From Anagrus nilaparvatae (lineage: Eukaryota > Arthropoda > Insecta > Hymenoptera > Mymaridae), in the NCBI GenBank assembly GCA_022575985.1, contig JAKSXM010000237.1, forward strand, positions 762,501-826,500: a DNA stretch of 64,000 nucleotides, read 5' to 3'. A program made the position numbers and the translations under genes. Positions 1-12,461 of the stretch are shown one piece after another. Position 1 is the stretch's first letter. Each line of letters opens with the position of its first letter. The notes under the pieces are model-generated. The model ran no database searches. It saw only the letters and a program-made list of their open reading frames with translations, and was not told the DNA's origin.

Positions 1-470
1 GACAAAATATCATAAAAAATTTATATTACACTAAAACCTCATTACTACCAATCATAAATAACTGTACTACATAATTCCAAAAATTACGTTGGCAACCTGT
101 AAATTGTACATATGTACTCTCAATAAAGCATTTACGCCACTAACACATTTAAGAAAACATTTTTAGATAGGCATGCGCATTATAAAACCAGTTCAGTGAT
201 TCAGTAACTTTAAATCAACGTGCAATATTTTTATTGTTATCTTTATTTTTAATAACAAAAATGTTCATTTATAAAAAAATGTTAACTAATTATAAGTACA
301 GATTATTTATATATTTATATTTATATGGACAATTTATATTGACGTTATATTAATTTTTATATACAATTAAATGTAAATACCAAAATTATCAATTTTTCGT
401 TATAGTAGTATATATATATACATATAAACATCTTTCTAATTTTATATTTTCATGTAAAATAATTGTTGTA
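1..470. other. AT-rich flank without recognisable gene
   Basis: Very AT-rich sequence with runs of TATATA and short imperfect repeats. I see no open frame, RNA gene or terminal inverted repeat here. It may be the internal non-coding part of the Helitron whose coding remnant starts just downstream, but the window edge prevents a check. Confidence 0.4.
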
Positions 471-477
471 GATCCCT

Positions 478-2168
478 GAAGAGGAGCAAGATTTTATGCT
501 CGAAATATTGGATTTAATTTAAATAAATAAAATAATTGTCTGGAAAAGGTCGTTTACTTTTTTATACACAAATTTACTCATATGACCAGACGTTAAAATT
601 CAAACATAAAGAAATGGTAAAGAGAATTTCAGCAGTTTTCGGAGAAGATTCGGTTAAGGTAGCAGCATCAACAGGTTTGGCAGCAGTTAACATAAATGGA
701 TTAACTTTACATTATTTACTAAGATTACCCTTAAACTACAAATTATTTTCTAAATTAGAAAATGAAAATGCAAAATAATTTCAAACGGACTTAAAAGATT
801 TAAAATTTTTAATTATCGATAAAATGTCTTTAATCGGATTAAGAACTTTATTTCAAATAGAATCACGATGTCGAGAAATACATGCTAATGAAATTGATGA
901 ACCTTTTGGCGGAATTATAATTTACTTATTTGGAGACTACAATCAATTAACACCAGTTGGTGATACAACAGTATTTAGTGATAAAAAACTAACAGATAAT
1001 TTACAAACGTAAGAAAAAATAATTTTTAAACAATTCCAAAAGTACTATTGTCTACAAAATGCACACAGGCAAAAGGGTAATCATACCCCTTACTCACAAT
1101 TGCCAGATGAAATAGCAAATGCAGAACTGTCTTAACAAAATTATAACTTATTATATAACCGAAGAGAAACCGTTATCCCAAAGAAGAATTAAACAATTTT
1201 AAAAACGCAATTTATTTATATCCAACGTGTGCACAAGTTAAAACACATAATGAAACATTTTTGAAAAATACGGGATATCCAGTTGCACGCATAGTTTAAA
1301 TAAACACACCCAATATTGCCATGCGTTGCTCGGACGAAAAAGCAACAGGATTACAGAGTATATTATACTTGTCAAAAGACTGTAGAATAATGTTACGTAC
1401 AAATTTATGGGTAGCAGGTGGATTAATAAATGGAAGCTTAGGCTACATAAGGGAAATTATATACGCCGACAATGAATTACCACCACAATTACATAAAGTA
1501 TTAATGGTTGAATTTGACAATTACAAAGGACCATTTTTGTATAAAAATTATTTCCCAATTATTCCCGTGGAAAGAATTTGGAAACATAATAATATTTTAT
1601 GCTGTCGCACGCAATTTCCAATAATGTTGTCATATGCTCTAACCATCCATAAGTCTCAAGGGCAGACGTTAGATAAAATTTTTTTACATATAGGAGACAC
1701 GGAAAAACAATTGGGAATTACATACGTCAGTTTGAGTCGAGTTAAATCAATTAATGATGTAATTTTAATAAAAGGTTACAACAAATCGTTTTGATTCAGT
1801 ACGACTTTCAACATCTTTTAAAGTAAAACAAAATTTCATAAAATCTTTAAACAACATCAATACCGCAGTTAAAGAATAAAATATTATTTAAAACACATAT
1901 GAAAAATATATTTTATTTAATCAAAAAATTAGTTAATTAAATTTATTATTTTTAATATACATCTAATTAATTATTATTATGTAAATATACATGCTTATAA
2001 TGTAAATATACATATAAATGTTTTATACATTATATATTATTGTTTATAAATAAATGAATTTGATTATTTATTTCAACTAACATACCCAATTAAAAATATT
2101 TTAATTCAGAAATAAACTTCGTGTGTTGGTATGCTTCGCAAGGTCTAACATTGTTAGCAATGATCTAG
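478..2168 (+). mobile_element. Helitron copy 1, 3' half with canonical terminus
   Basis: Decayed Helitron transposon. The coding remnant is a Pif1-type helicase (separate entry). After about 370 bp of AT-rich 3' non-coding DNA the element ends in a short hairpin with stem CATTG/CAATG and loop TTAG. CTAG follows at 2165-2168, with a T flanking base. A hairpin a few bases before CTRR is the defining Helitron 3' end. The same terminus closes the copy ending at 23673, and the two 3' non-coding regions are clearly homologous, sharing for example a TGTAAATA..ACA stretch and ATGCTTCGCA before the hairpin. No 5' TC end is seen, and the Helitron_like_N and Rep regions are absent, so the copy is 5' truncated or deleted. 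Confidence 0.8.
500..1794 (+). pseudogene. Pif1-like helicase of Helitron copy 1, broken
   Basis: Remnant of the SF1B helicase domain that Helitrons carry for strand displacement during rolling-circle transposition. It reads in three pieces. 536-778 holds the region after Walker A, including a conserved ASTGLAA block. 824-1012 holds the Walker B region, degraded to DKMSLIG, and motif III as GDYNQLTPVGD. 1321-1794 holds motifs V and VI, seen as LTIHKSQGQTLDKI and TYVSLSRVKS. The Walker A glycine loop is disrupted at the 5' edge, and stop codons and frameshifts separate the pieces between about 779 and 1320. The product cannot be active. The last 157-codon block is the best preserved and is strongly similar to the copies at 22818 and 56986. 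Confidence 0.85.
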
Positions 2169-2169
2169 T

Positions 2170-2475
2170 ATAACTTCTCCAACAATATGCTGTGATCTAT
2201 TGTATCAAAAGCCTTTGAGAAATCAAACATTAACAGTACTCTTACAAAACCTAACGCAACTCCACGACGAATGGTGTTAGTAAGGTTCAATAAGACTGTC
2301 TGAGTACTAAAGTTTTTCCTTTATCCAGTTTGATGAATATTTATAAAATTTTTGGTTTGAAGATAATCAGTAACCTGATCAACAATTAATCTCTCCAAGG
2401 CTTTTGCAAGATGTCACATATTTGCTTTAAATGGTCGATTTTCAATGACTGGGTATATGTTTTTGAGGTCGCTGA
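2170..2475 (-). pseudogene. LINE reverse transcriptase fragment (N-terminal RT)
   Basis: Reading the minus strand gives a typical non-LTR RT stretch: LAKALERLIVDQVTDYL, then a QTG block, then STQTVLLNLTNTIRRG, then the catalytic-A block FDFSKAFDTIDHSILLEKL. The FDFSKAFD block holds the first catalytic aspartate of the RT palm. The fragment breaks off on both sides and has an in-frame stop (TG*RKN). The AFDTIDH form points to the CR1/L2/Jockey-like group, perhaps the same family as the LINE at 16040-17370, which lacks this part. It abuts the Helitron 3' end at 2168, so the Helitron may have inserted into it. Confidence 0.7.
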
Positions 2476-2511
2476 ATTCAAATCCGATATCAGATTCTTA
2501 AAATTGAAAGT

Positions 2512-2635
2512 TGACAGCTGTTAAATAGCTATCACAAAACAATAAAATCCTAAACATCTTACTTTTAGATAGATGACAACTGTCAAATAGCTATCAAAAT
2601 TCGATAAAATCTTAAAAATCTTACTTTTATTATTA
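2512..2635. repeat. Two-copy 62-bp tandem repeat
   Basis: Two adjacent copies of a unit beginning TGACARCTGTYAAATAGC and ending near ATCTTACTTTTA, offset by 62 bp, with a moderate number of differences. No function is apparent. Confidence 0.7.
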
Positions 2636-3339
2636 TTCTTACTAATATCAAATCATATTTTACACAGACTGCAAATTGTTAACTTAAGCAGTTAGTATGT
2701 TTTTTAATTTTTCTTTTTTTCAATTTTTAATTTAATTATTTTTACGTTCATTTTATTCAAAGTCTTCAAAATGCTTAAAATAAATAAATTTAAAAATTTT
2801 AATCTTAGCAAATTCTTTTAAGAAGATAAAGTTAAATTTAAACCGATAAGGGGGCTCCCATAAATTGAATACGTGCAGGTATTCGTGTACGTTTACTAAA
2901 TAAATAAATAAATGTATATTAAAATAACAGATAAATAAATCATATTTACTGAAATATGTATTTTAAAAGATTAAATGGAAAATTTTAAAACGTGATTATC
3001 GGAAAATAATTTTTTTTAAAAATTATTAATATAAGGCCCACCTAAAAAAAGAAACAAAATGTAATATATTGATTGTTAGGGCGCGTTTATTTCTTAGTAT
3101 ATAATCCCTCGCTATTAAAATCCTTTTTTTCTTTACTCTAATACTATTTAAAAATAAAAATTTTAGATCTCACCAGATTGCTTCAAAAACTTCGAATTAT
3201 TAAAGAACTTATTTGAATTATGAACGAAATTTTACATGCGTAAGCATACAAAATTCACGCGGCAAAGGAATAACTTCGAATTATCGACGATTACGAATTA
3301 TCAAAGTTCCACTGTAGTTAATTTTTACTATTATTAATA
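2636..3339. other. AT-rich spacer, no gene seen
   Basis: No usable frame or recognisable RNA. It contains TAAATAAATAAA-type simple sequence near 2900 and a few GC-richer blocks around 3075 and 3240-3310. I cannot assign it. Confidence 0.4.
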
Positions 3340-6215
3340 AAAGGCTATGCCCGGATCTATATAGTGAATCGGCCCACGAAAGATATTTAAAAACTAATTG
3401 TATTAGGTCAAAGTACACCTAGAAAAAATAGGATCCTGAAGTTTTCAGACCCCCAGATGCCTTCAGCTCTGATTGGCAGCCTATTAATGACAAAAAAAAA
3501 AGTAAATTTTTAACGACTTTTTAGTCGTCTTTCTGATACTCCCGTGGTAAAACGATTCTGTAAAAATGATCTTGCGACCTCTCATTCAAAAGATTAGACG
3601 ATATACTTTTAGATAAAATTACTTTTGAAAGTGATTTTAGTGCATCCTTTTGATTGGTAGACCAAAGACCGTCCAAAATAAATTTTTTTTCTTCTTAAAT
3701 TTCAACTTTGGCTGCAATTTAAAAAAAATTAAGAGATATGCCCATTCTATTTTTTTTTTTAAATAATGAAAAATAAAACAAATTTTCATTTGCGACCATC
3801 CGCGCTCAAAAATATTTGGGGCAACATGGTCAAATACTTAAAAAACTGAAATAACTTTTGTTTTTAATTTTGCGATTTTTCGGAAAAGGACCCCGCACAA
3901 ATGAATAGGAAATGGCCGTTCGATCAAATTAGGTGAATTTTTTGTATTTTTTATATTTCATTATTCTGAAAAAAAGTCTCCATGGGCACAAAGCTCCAAA
4001 GTCTCAACTTTGGCTGCTACGGAGCTTGAAAGCTCCATAGCTGTATTACATAGGCACAAAAAAAAAAATCATGTACCAGAGGGTAGAACCTCTGGTATGG
4101 GGGTTGTTGGTGGTGCTAAAACCGAATATGGCCATAGAAATGCAATAAAACTATCAAATTTGCCCCCAGTGCCCCCATTAATACCCCCCCCCCCCAAACG
4201 GGTAAAATTATTTTTATTACAAAAATTAAAAATTAATATGAATTCTTATATGTTTTGAGACGGTGAAACCAAAAATGAATATAAAAAATGTTTTTTACCA
4301 AAAGTTGGCCCTGTAAATCACCCCAGTGGCCCCATGCACCCCCCCCCCCCCCCCCAAAAACGAGATACAAAAAGTTTTATTACAAAAACGAAAACTCAAT
4401 GTGTATTGTAACGTTTTTTGAGGCGCTGAGACCAAAGATAAATATAAAAAATGTGTTTAATCAATGCTTGGTCCTCTAGGCCAACCCAGTGCCCCCATTC
4501 ACCCCCCCCCCCAAACGAGTTAAAAATATTTTTATTAGGAACATTAAAACTCAATGTGTATTCTTATGATTTTTGAGATGCTGTAACCAAAGTTGAATAT
4601 AAAAAATGTTTATAAACAATGCTTGGCCCTGTAGACCAACCCCCCCCCGCCCCGAACGGGTTGAAAATATTTTTATTAGGAAAATTAAAACTTAATGTGT
4701 ATTCTTATGTTTTTTGAGACTCTGTAACCAAAGATGAATATAAAAAATGTTTTTAACTTGGTTAAAAACACTTGCTTGGCCCTGTACACAACCCCGTTGC
4801 CCCCATTCACCCCGCCCCCCAAACGAGTTGAGAATATTTTAATAACAAAAATTAAAACTCAAGGTGTATTCTTATTTTTTTTTGGACACTGAAACGTTTG
4901 AGGGGGGATGAATAGGGGCACTGGGGTCCTGTAAAGGGCCAAGCATTAGTTAAAAACATTTTTTATATTCATCTTTGGTTTCAGCGCCTCAAAAAACATA
5001 ACAGTACACATTGAGTTTTAGCTTTTGTAATAAACACTTTGATATCTCGTTTGGGGGGAGAGGGGGTTGCATGGATCCACTGGGGCGGTTTACAGGGCCA
5101 AGCATTGGTAGAAAACATTTTTTATATTCATTTATGGTTTTACCGTCCCAAAAAATATAAGAATTCATATTAAGTTTTAATTTTTGTAATAAAAATATTT
5201 TTATCCGTTTGGGGGGTGGGCGTTAAAAATGGGGGCAGTGGGGTCGTCTACAAGGCCAAATATTATTAAAAAACATTCTTTGTTTACATTTTTGGTATAA
5301 GCATCTCAAAAAACATGAGTATATATTTCAATTTTCATTTTTCGAAAAAAAATTTTTTCACTCCTTTGGGAGGCTTATGGGGGCGCTGGGAACAAATTTG
5401 CTAGTTTTATTGCATTTCTATGGCCATATTCGGTTTTTGCACCATCAAAAACCCTAGTACCAGGGGGTCTACCCTCTGGTACATGATTTTTTTTTGGGTG
5501 CCTGTGTAATAGTGCTATGAAGCTTTCAAGCTCCGTAGCAACCAAAGTTGAGACTTGGAAGCTTTGCGTCCATGGAGACATTTTTTCAGGATAATAAAAT
5601 CTAAAACATACAAAAAATTAACCTAATTTGATCGAACGGCCATTTCCTATTCATTTGTGCGGGGTCCTTTTTTGAAAAATCGCAAAATTAAAAACAAAAG
5701 TTATTTCAGTTTTTTAAGTATTTGACCATGTTGCCCCAAATATTTTTGAGCGCGGATGGTCGCAAATGAAAATTTGTTTTATTTTTCATTATTTAAAAAA
5801 AAAAAAAAGAATGGGCATATCTCTTAATGTTTTTTAAATCGCAGCCAAAGTTGAAATTTAAGAAGAAAAAAAATTTATTTTGGACGGTTTATGGTCTACC
5901 AATCAAAAGGATGCACTAAAATCACTTTCAAAAGTAATTTTATCTGAAAGAATATCGTCTAACCTTTCGAATGAGAGGTCGCAAGATCAGTTTGACAGAA
6001 TCGTTTTACCACGGGAGTATCAGAAAGACGACTAAAAAGTCGTTAAAAATTTACTTTTTTTTTTGTCATTAATAGGCTGCCAATCAGAGCTGAAGGCATC
6101 TGGGAGTCTGAAAACTTCAGGATCCTATTTTTTTAGGTGTACTTTGACCTAATACAATTAGTTTTTAAATATTTTTCGTGGGCCGATTCACTATATAGAT
6201 CCGGGTATAGCCTTT
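3340..6215. mobile_element. 2.9-kb foldback element with poly-C tandem core
   Basis: The two ends are inverted copies of each other. AAAGGCTAT followed by CCCGGATCTATATAG at 3340 matches the reverse complement of the sequence ending at 6215. The arms stay alignable for roughly 900 bp each (3340-4250 and 5340-6215). Between them lie ~130-160-bp units, five in one orientation (about 4186-4890) and three inverted (about 4895-5370). Each unit carries a C- or G-homopolymer, an AATGTGTATTCTTATG block and TTGGCCCTGTA. The turning point is near 4895, so the whole element is one imperfect palindrome. The short frames at 4010-4258 (+) and 5375-5581 (-) encode similar peptides only because they lie in the two arms. 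No transposase is seen, so it is non-autonomous. Target duplications are not clear. Confidence 0.85.
4186..5370. repeat. Inverted array of ~130-160-bp units with C/G runs
   Basis: Core of the foldback element. Units on the left read C-run, AAACGRGTT, AT-rich, AATGTGTATTCTTATG, TTTTTTGAG, AACCAAAG, GAATATAAAAAATG, TTGGCCCTGTA. Units on the right are the same in reverse complement. The homopolymer length varies from unit to unit (about 8 to 17 C), as expected for slippage. Confidence 0.8.
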
Positions 6216-8960
6216 GCAAACAAAATATAGTTAATTATTATTTGTTTTTATAAAATTTTACAGATAAAGTTTTAGATGAGATTTGTATTATTATTATTAT
6301 TATAAGATATTTATTAGAAAAAATCATTAATGTAATAAAACACTATGCAAATTGTAAAACTTTATTTATTCGTTCCTTTCGTAAATTTAAATTAAAAGAT
6401 GCTATATTGGTCATTATTGAAGTGCTTTCAGGGCACTATAACCCGGTGCGACGTGGAGTTTGGAAGAGGTCGAAGCCTTCTGGACCAACGCTCATACCAG
6501 CTACACTGAAACTCAAAAAATTATACATAACACTTCACTAACAGTTGCCAAAAGGCGCTATCACATCCTCAACCCACTAAAAAATAAATAGAAAAATTAA
6601 AATAGTGCAGGGTGTGAAAGCATGGGCTGTTATGGTGAGTTGTTGGTGACCTCTGCTTAAACATCCGTATGGAGTTTAAGATGGGGGTTAAACAAATACT
6701 AATATTGGTAATTATGGAACAAAATGAAAATAAAACCAAAAAGTTTTATGAAAAATTTTTTAAAATTTTGCGTATGAATTTCCAATATTATGATAAAAAA
6801 TTTATGAAACTTTGCAAATAATATATTTAAGATTTTGAGGCCAAGAATTCTAGTTATATGTTAAAAAAAATCGAATTTTTATATATTTAATAATGTATAT
6901 TTTTTATAAATTTTCTGCTTAAATATAAAAAAGCAGGGAAATAAAAAATAATATTTAAAATTTTATTTTTAAACTATAATATTTATTAGTAGAAATAACC
7001 CATTTATTATAATATTTTTACAATATTTTAAAATCTCTCCATTTGTACTTTTACCTAACTTATACATAAATTTAAATAAAATCATGGTATCACTTAGTAC
7101 TTGATACGTGTTAATGAAAACAATTAATAAACAAATTGAAAATACGAATTTTATGTTTCCAAAATTCTTAAAATAATTATTCTTTTTATACAGGTACTAC
7201 AATAAAAGCATATTTTATATGCATGAGTAGTTAACAATAAAAGCTTATTTTAACAGCCTTTCTTTTAAAGTAAGAAAAACAAGGCTTCTACTCAAATTGT
7301 ATCATACAATTTTATATCGTACCTAACAGAATCATTTTAAAAGCTGTCTATCAATAAGTAAACAGTAGAGCATCTTTTAAAGTGAATAAGAAACTAAATT
7401 ATGGTTACAAAATTTTTTAAAAATATTTTTTAAACACTAATAGGCAGTAGTTTTTAACGCATAAATTAAGAAATGCTTTTTAAAATCATTATGGCCTTTA
7501 AAATCTTTATCTTTTTCATCAAATATATGAATTTGTGAATTAGACTAAAAATGTTAAGTTCATAGATCTTTGCGTTAGCTTTTAAATATTAAAACAAAAA
7601 ATAATTATTAACATTTTAAAACAAAGAAAGCTAATTTACCATTTATGTAACGAAGCACTTAGTTATTTAATATATATTTGAGCCATAGATAAAGTAAAAA
7701 TTAAAGTTTATTGATTACTTATACAATTTACTTATTGAAAATAAAATTTAAAAAAAAAAATTATTTAATTATGCTATTTTATTTTTAGATTTTTTTTTAT
7801 ATCTAAAAGATCATCAAAGTTTTTAATATCCATTTGTGATTTTTCCCATTTTTATGCAAATTACTACAGCAAAGTGCCTTTATTTAAGCTTGCAGAATAA
7901 AGTACCTCATATATGGTGAATGAGTTCTTAAATTGTTTCAATTTTTTGGTTCTGTAACTTCTTTATAGAATAAGCAGACACTCTGGTTGTAATTTTATAA
8001 AAAAATTATAACAGAATATTATCTTGTATTAAGAACGAAATCAAAGACTCCTTGTAACTTCTGATTTAACTGCTATTTGTCGCAGGAGATAAAAGTATAC
8101 TCAGTTGTGAAAGTTGCATATCTTTATCTGTAAAACATAATTATAAATTTTTAGAAAAATATTTATTTAATATAAATAGATTTTTTTTAATAGAATTGAT
8201 AAAGGTAAAGCATTATGTAAGGCTAAAAGCGTATAATAGGCTTTATGTAAGCTGGTGACAATGCTTCAGGTAAAGCATATGGTTTTTTACATTACAACTT
8301 ATTTCAGTTCACGTTACAGTTACAATGTATCAGCATCTCATAATAAACCCTTAACAGCACGGGTGCCTTTCGAAAACCTTGGTGCCCAGGTGGGGTCTAT
8401 TGGAATCCAGCGACTTTGCAAGTCTATGACTACATTAGCCTTGGTCCAAAATTAACTCCTTTTTTTATTTAGAACGCAGTAGAGTTCATTCATGCTAATG
8501 GCTAATGCATTTTCTGAACTTTATGCATTAAAGGAGGCGGTGTAAAATATGCCGATTTTTGCCCTATACGGCACACGTTCCATTTATGTATTAAATAACT
8601 AAGTGTCACCCCTACTATACAAAAATAATATTTATAGTTTCTGAAACGCATGGAAAATATAAAAAAAAATAAACTTTTTTTTTCACCTACAGCTAATATT
8701 TAAAAATTTTAAAATGCTATTTCTGATAAGAATAACAGCTACCAGGTTTACTCCCTATACGTTTTTTGTACTGCTAATTACAAAAATTATGGTCTTTAAT
8801 CCAGAAAATTGGCATAGCTCCCTAATACATGCAAAAACTACCCTTTTTGGGGTTGAATTTTTAGAATTTTTTAATACTAACCTGAAAACATCTCGTTAAA
8901 TTTTATAAACGTTGCATATTTTCTGTTATTTATTTAAAATTTTAATCAACATATTAATCA
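6216..8960. other. AT-rich DNA, no gene recognised
   Basis: About 2.7 kb with only short accidental frames. A less AT-rich block at about 6410-6710 (containing CTATAACCCGGTGCGACGTG) and another at about 8310-8430 look like fragments of older repeats, but I cannot name them. No tRNA-like boxes, terminal repeats or conserved protein motifs were found. Confidence 0.4.
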
Positions 8961-10330
8961 CTAAAAATTAGCTTACCAAAAGAGTTATTTATAAAATTAG
9001 TATAACAGTGATAGTACAATAAAAAAATAGTCTAGTAGATTTTTATCTGAAAAAAAAGTAAAAAATTGGATAGTTTTTTTGAATGTTTTTAGTCCCAAAT
9101 GGTAATTAATATGGTAAATAATTTTGTGAAATATAATAATGTGGATACCGTAAAATTTTATAAAATCTTTTATAATATTTATCAATAAATAAAAATTAAA
9201 TTAAAATAATGAATATAATAATAATACCGATTGTCTATAAATATTTATTTATTAACCCTTTTACCAATGCATACTGTCAGGCATATGTGTGTGTATCTTT
9301 ACATACCACACTTAATTTTAAAACAGGTAAATCTCCTTCTTTTAAATAGTAATATTGTATTTTAGCAATAAATGATACGAAATTAAATCTATCCTGCAAG
9401 ACCTCAAGAAGATAACATTGGCAACGATCAGTCAGTCAATTCTGAACATATTAAGCTGAAGCTGTAGATCTCCCCGAATTAATGCCTATGCCAAACCCAC
9501 TAATAATAAATGAAGTCCAATACTAACTAATGGAAGATCCAGTTCAAGACCTCATCTGTCAAGAAAACAAATACATATTGGAAATTTGTTGCTTCAAGAA
9601 TGAATGTGCCAACTACAAGGAGGCTAGAGCATGGGAGGAGGAGCTCATGTAGACAAATTATAAAAAGATGGGACGCAAAGCCTGAAGAACCTTCTTTAAG
9701 TGATTGAAAGCTGTGACATATAAAGCAGATCAATCATGGAAGAAACTAAATGATATGGTGAAAAAGTTTAGGCAAAATTTCACCATATCTGGGAAAATAT
9801 TATAGACTTCCACCTTGTCCATTAAATAATTAAAAAGGATATAAAAGAAGAAAAAGTATATTCGAATTTGAGTACGGGGATTTAATTTGGTATATCCGCA
9901 TGTCAAAATAAAAGATATATTATTATTTTTTTTTATTTTTTTTTAATTTTATATTCAATTCCCCGCTGAATACTGTTTAAATACGAGATAAGACTAATCA
10001 ATAAAAGAGGATTAATGAAAATATATATTATGGATTGTTAAGGAATCGAATTGATAAAAATTTGATCAGTCTAAAGTCAGGAATTTTTTTCTTTGGAAAT
10101 TTAAAAATTCAGACTGGATTCCTGACCAACCAAAGGAACGTGTGGAGAAGAAAAAATTTTTCGAAAAACAATTTACGCCATTACAAATTTATATTAATAT
10201 TGTAATAATTTATTGTACTCATCGCGGTAAAATTTATTAATTGTTAAATTTATTAAAGTTAAAATCCCAATAGTTTATAAGTGCAAGTGTGGAGTCAAAA
10301 CCGTGGTACCCATTGCTACACATTCATCTA
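8961..10330. other. AT-rich DNA with possible retroelement remnants
   Basis: No intact gene. The stretch 9390-9790 is less AT-rich and looks once-coding on the plus strand, with stops. It may be the 5' part of the LTR-type remnant that becomes recognisable from 10350, but I see no diagnostic motif. Poly-T/A tracts surround 9925. Confidence 0.3.
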
Positions 10331-10349
10331 CTATATACATATATATTAG

Positions 10350-11460
10350 ATATACATGAAAAGTGTCGCAGCTAACTGGGTTAGATTTGCTGATACAGGT
10401 AATTATGGGCAACTAAAAGTTCGTTTTCTAGATAAATTTTGGTCTGAACCAGTACAAAGATAGTTATTTGCTTATCTAAAAACTGGAGCTTACGAAAGAA
10501 GAGGTACTCGTGAAAATTATTTTTTTAAATAGGCGACTCAGGCTAGATATTTGGAACATTTTCTACATGACGAAGATATTATAAACACATTGAAATGGCA
10601 TTTCACTGAAGGAGTAGTAGAAAAAGTAGAACTACGCGAACCTCAAACAATATGGGAGATAGCTAAACTACTAGCTAGAATTGATGGTATTGAAGTATTT
10701 GATAATAATCTTATCAAAGCCAGAGGTAAAGAAAAAACGCAAGAAAAACCAAAAAAATTCAACAACTCAATGCGTTGGGAAAAAATTTTGATATGAAGGA
10801 AAAACAGCAGCTAGACACATCGTTAAAAGATGAATGATCAGATACTGACTCTGAGAAACTGAGCTACCAAGAAAGTGATCAATATGACAGCGATGAGAGT
10901 TCAGAAGAGGAAGCAAACATAGCTATGTTAAAATACGTATAAAAACGACCAAATACGTCACACACAAACAATAAGAGTAGAACTGAACAACAAAAAAAAA
11001 CAGATAAATCGATGAATACCACAAGAAACTCGTAGAAGAACTGATGACAAACTGACAGCAGCGCTATTAAATACATGTTTCAACAATTTCGGAAGATCTA
11101 CTTAAAGAAATTCAGTCAAAAGGACAGGTGATTAAACAAATCCCTGTGGTACATCAGTAAAAGTTACTACTAGATTCATGGTGATTCCGCAGATCACAAC
11201 AAGTATGAACATTGACGTTGATATATTGAACTAAGGGGAAGCGAAGATAGACTTTAAGAACAGAACGACATCATCAAGTCCAATAGAAGTTCAACAGATG
11301 TTAAACAAATATTACAAACTATGCAGTGAAGGAATGAGAACAATGAAAACAGATAATTTAAATTAAAGCTAGATATAAGACCTTTCAAAGGAACGAAATA
11401 TCCAATAATAGATGTAAACATGCCAAGGATAAAGATAGTCTCGAGATATTTCAACTTTTG
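10350..11460 (+). pseudogene. LTR-retrotransposon gag-like remnant
   Basis: The plus strand reads as a gag capsid-like sequence broken by stops. It shows a WVRFADTGNYG block, LKVRFLDKFWSE, then from 10551 a frame with LHDEDIINTLKWHFTEG and PQTIWEIAKLLARID, followed by a lysine-rich tail. This resembles gag proteins of insect LTR elements, with a helical capsid domain and then a basic linker. Downstream (11100-11460) shorter blocks such as TTSSSPIEVQQMLN and LDIRPFKGTKYPIIDV suggest the gag-protease junction, in other frames. No zinc knuckle, integrase or RT is visible and no LTRs were found. The family (Gypsy or BEL) is not settled. Confidence 0.55.
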
Positions 11461-11668
11461 TTAAAAATTTTGAATATTTTTGTCAAGATCAAAAACACTA
11501 AATATTTAATATCTCCAAAAGTACGATAGCTGAGTCGCAAAACTATGGCCTATGTCACCCGCTGACTTTTTTTCTTTATTTTGGCACCGGTTTAATGCTA
11601 ATAGTTTCGGCAGTTCTTGAGTCATTAAGTTACAGATAAACAGACAGACAAATAAATTTTTAAATATA

Positions 11669-12009
11669 AATATGGTGCAGAAGTATGGGCCGACTGCATA
11701 AAGAAGGTCACTTATGCGTCTAAGCTTACGAGCGTGCAGGGACAAGGAGCCCTGCGAATCTCCTGTGCCTATCGAACAGTGTCGTTGGAGGCAGCTCTAG
11801 TCATTGCTGAGGTGATCCCGATAGATCTGCTGGCTCTTGAGAGACAGTATATCTATCTGAACAAAGAGAGGGACCGAGCGAAGGCTGCTTTGCGCCAGAT
11901 CAGCCTAAGCGATTGGCAGAAACGCTGGACCGACTACACAGAGAGCAAATGGACCAAGAGATTGATAAGAGAGATATCACCTTGGATAAATAGAGGGCAT
12001 GGGGATAAA
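11669..12009 (+). pseudogene. R1-type LINE fragment, C-terminal RT region
   Basis: Starts abruptly with YGAEVWA and reads QGALRISCAYRTVSLEAA, then ALVIAEVIPIDLLALER and KRWTDYTESKWTKRL. It ends at INRGHGD, where homology to the fuller copy at 35928-37037 stops. This is the post-RT thumb/connector of R1-clade non-LTR retrotransposons. Both ends are truncated and the catalytic core is absent. The block is clearly less AT-rich than its surroundings, as usual for recent LINE sequence in an AT-rich host. Confidence 0.85.
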
Positions 12010-12461
12010 ATTTCATCTCAAAAAATTTATGGACAGAAAGTTTAAGAAATTATAAAAGAGTACCTATATCCATTTATAATCCACCTTCTATAAAACTTTG
12101 ACGTTCATCAGAAAAAAAAATGCTTGAACCAATAATTTAATTTTCACATTTTCTGGACCCAAAAACTTCAAGTTTCAATGAACTTGTGATAGGAAACAAC
12201 AAGACTTAACTTAGTTTTAATTCTACTTTAATTTTAATTTTTAATTAGTCTGAATTACATAGTTATATTGTATCATATTTTTATTATTTATACCAAAAAT
12301 TTTTTTTTAATCGTTATTTTATAAAACTTATTGACTATTGTAAAAAATTTTTATTTACTGTTTGTAAATTTTATTGATTATATATGTAAAAAGTAGTGTA
12401 CTGTATTTTTGTTAAGAGAAATTAAATACCATAATAATAATGATAATAATAAAATAATAGA
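12010..12461. repeat. Dispersed hairpin-core repeat and LINE-like tail
   Basis: Begins with a diverged copy of the TTTCATCTCACAACATTT repeat that recurs at 15440-16015, 52636-52690 and 53700-53765. It ends near 12430-12460 in AATAATAATGATAATAAT, a simple tail of the kind left by CR1/Jockey-type LINE insertions. No coding potential. Confidence 0.45.

Noticed and set aside
4010..5581. Similar peptides on opposite strands (4010-4258 plus, 5375-5581 minus) suggesting a conserved gene
   Set aside because: They lie in the two arms of one foldback element, so the similarity follows from the inverted DNA repeat. Composition and length give no sign of a protein.
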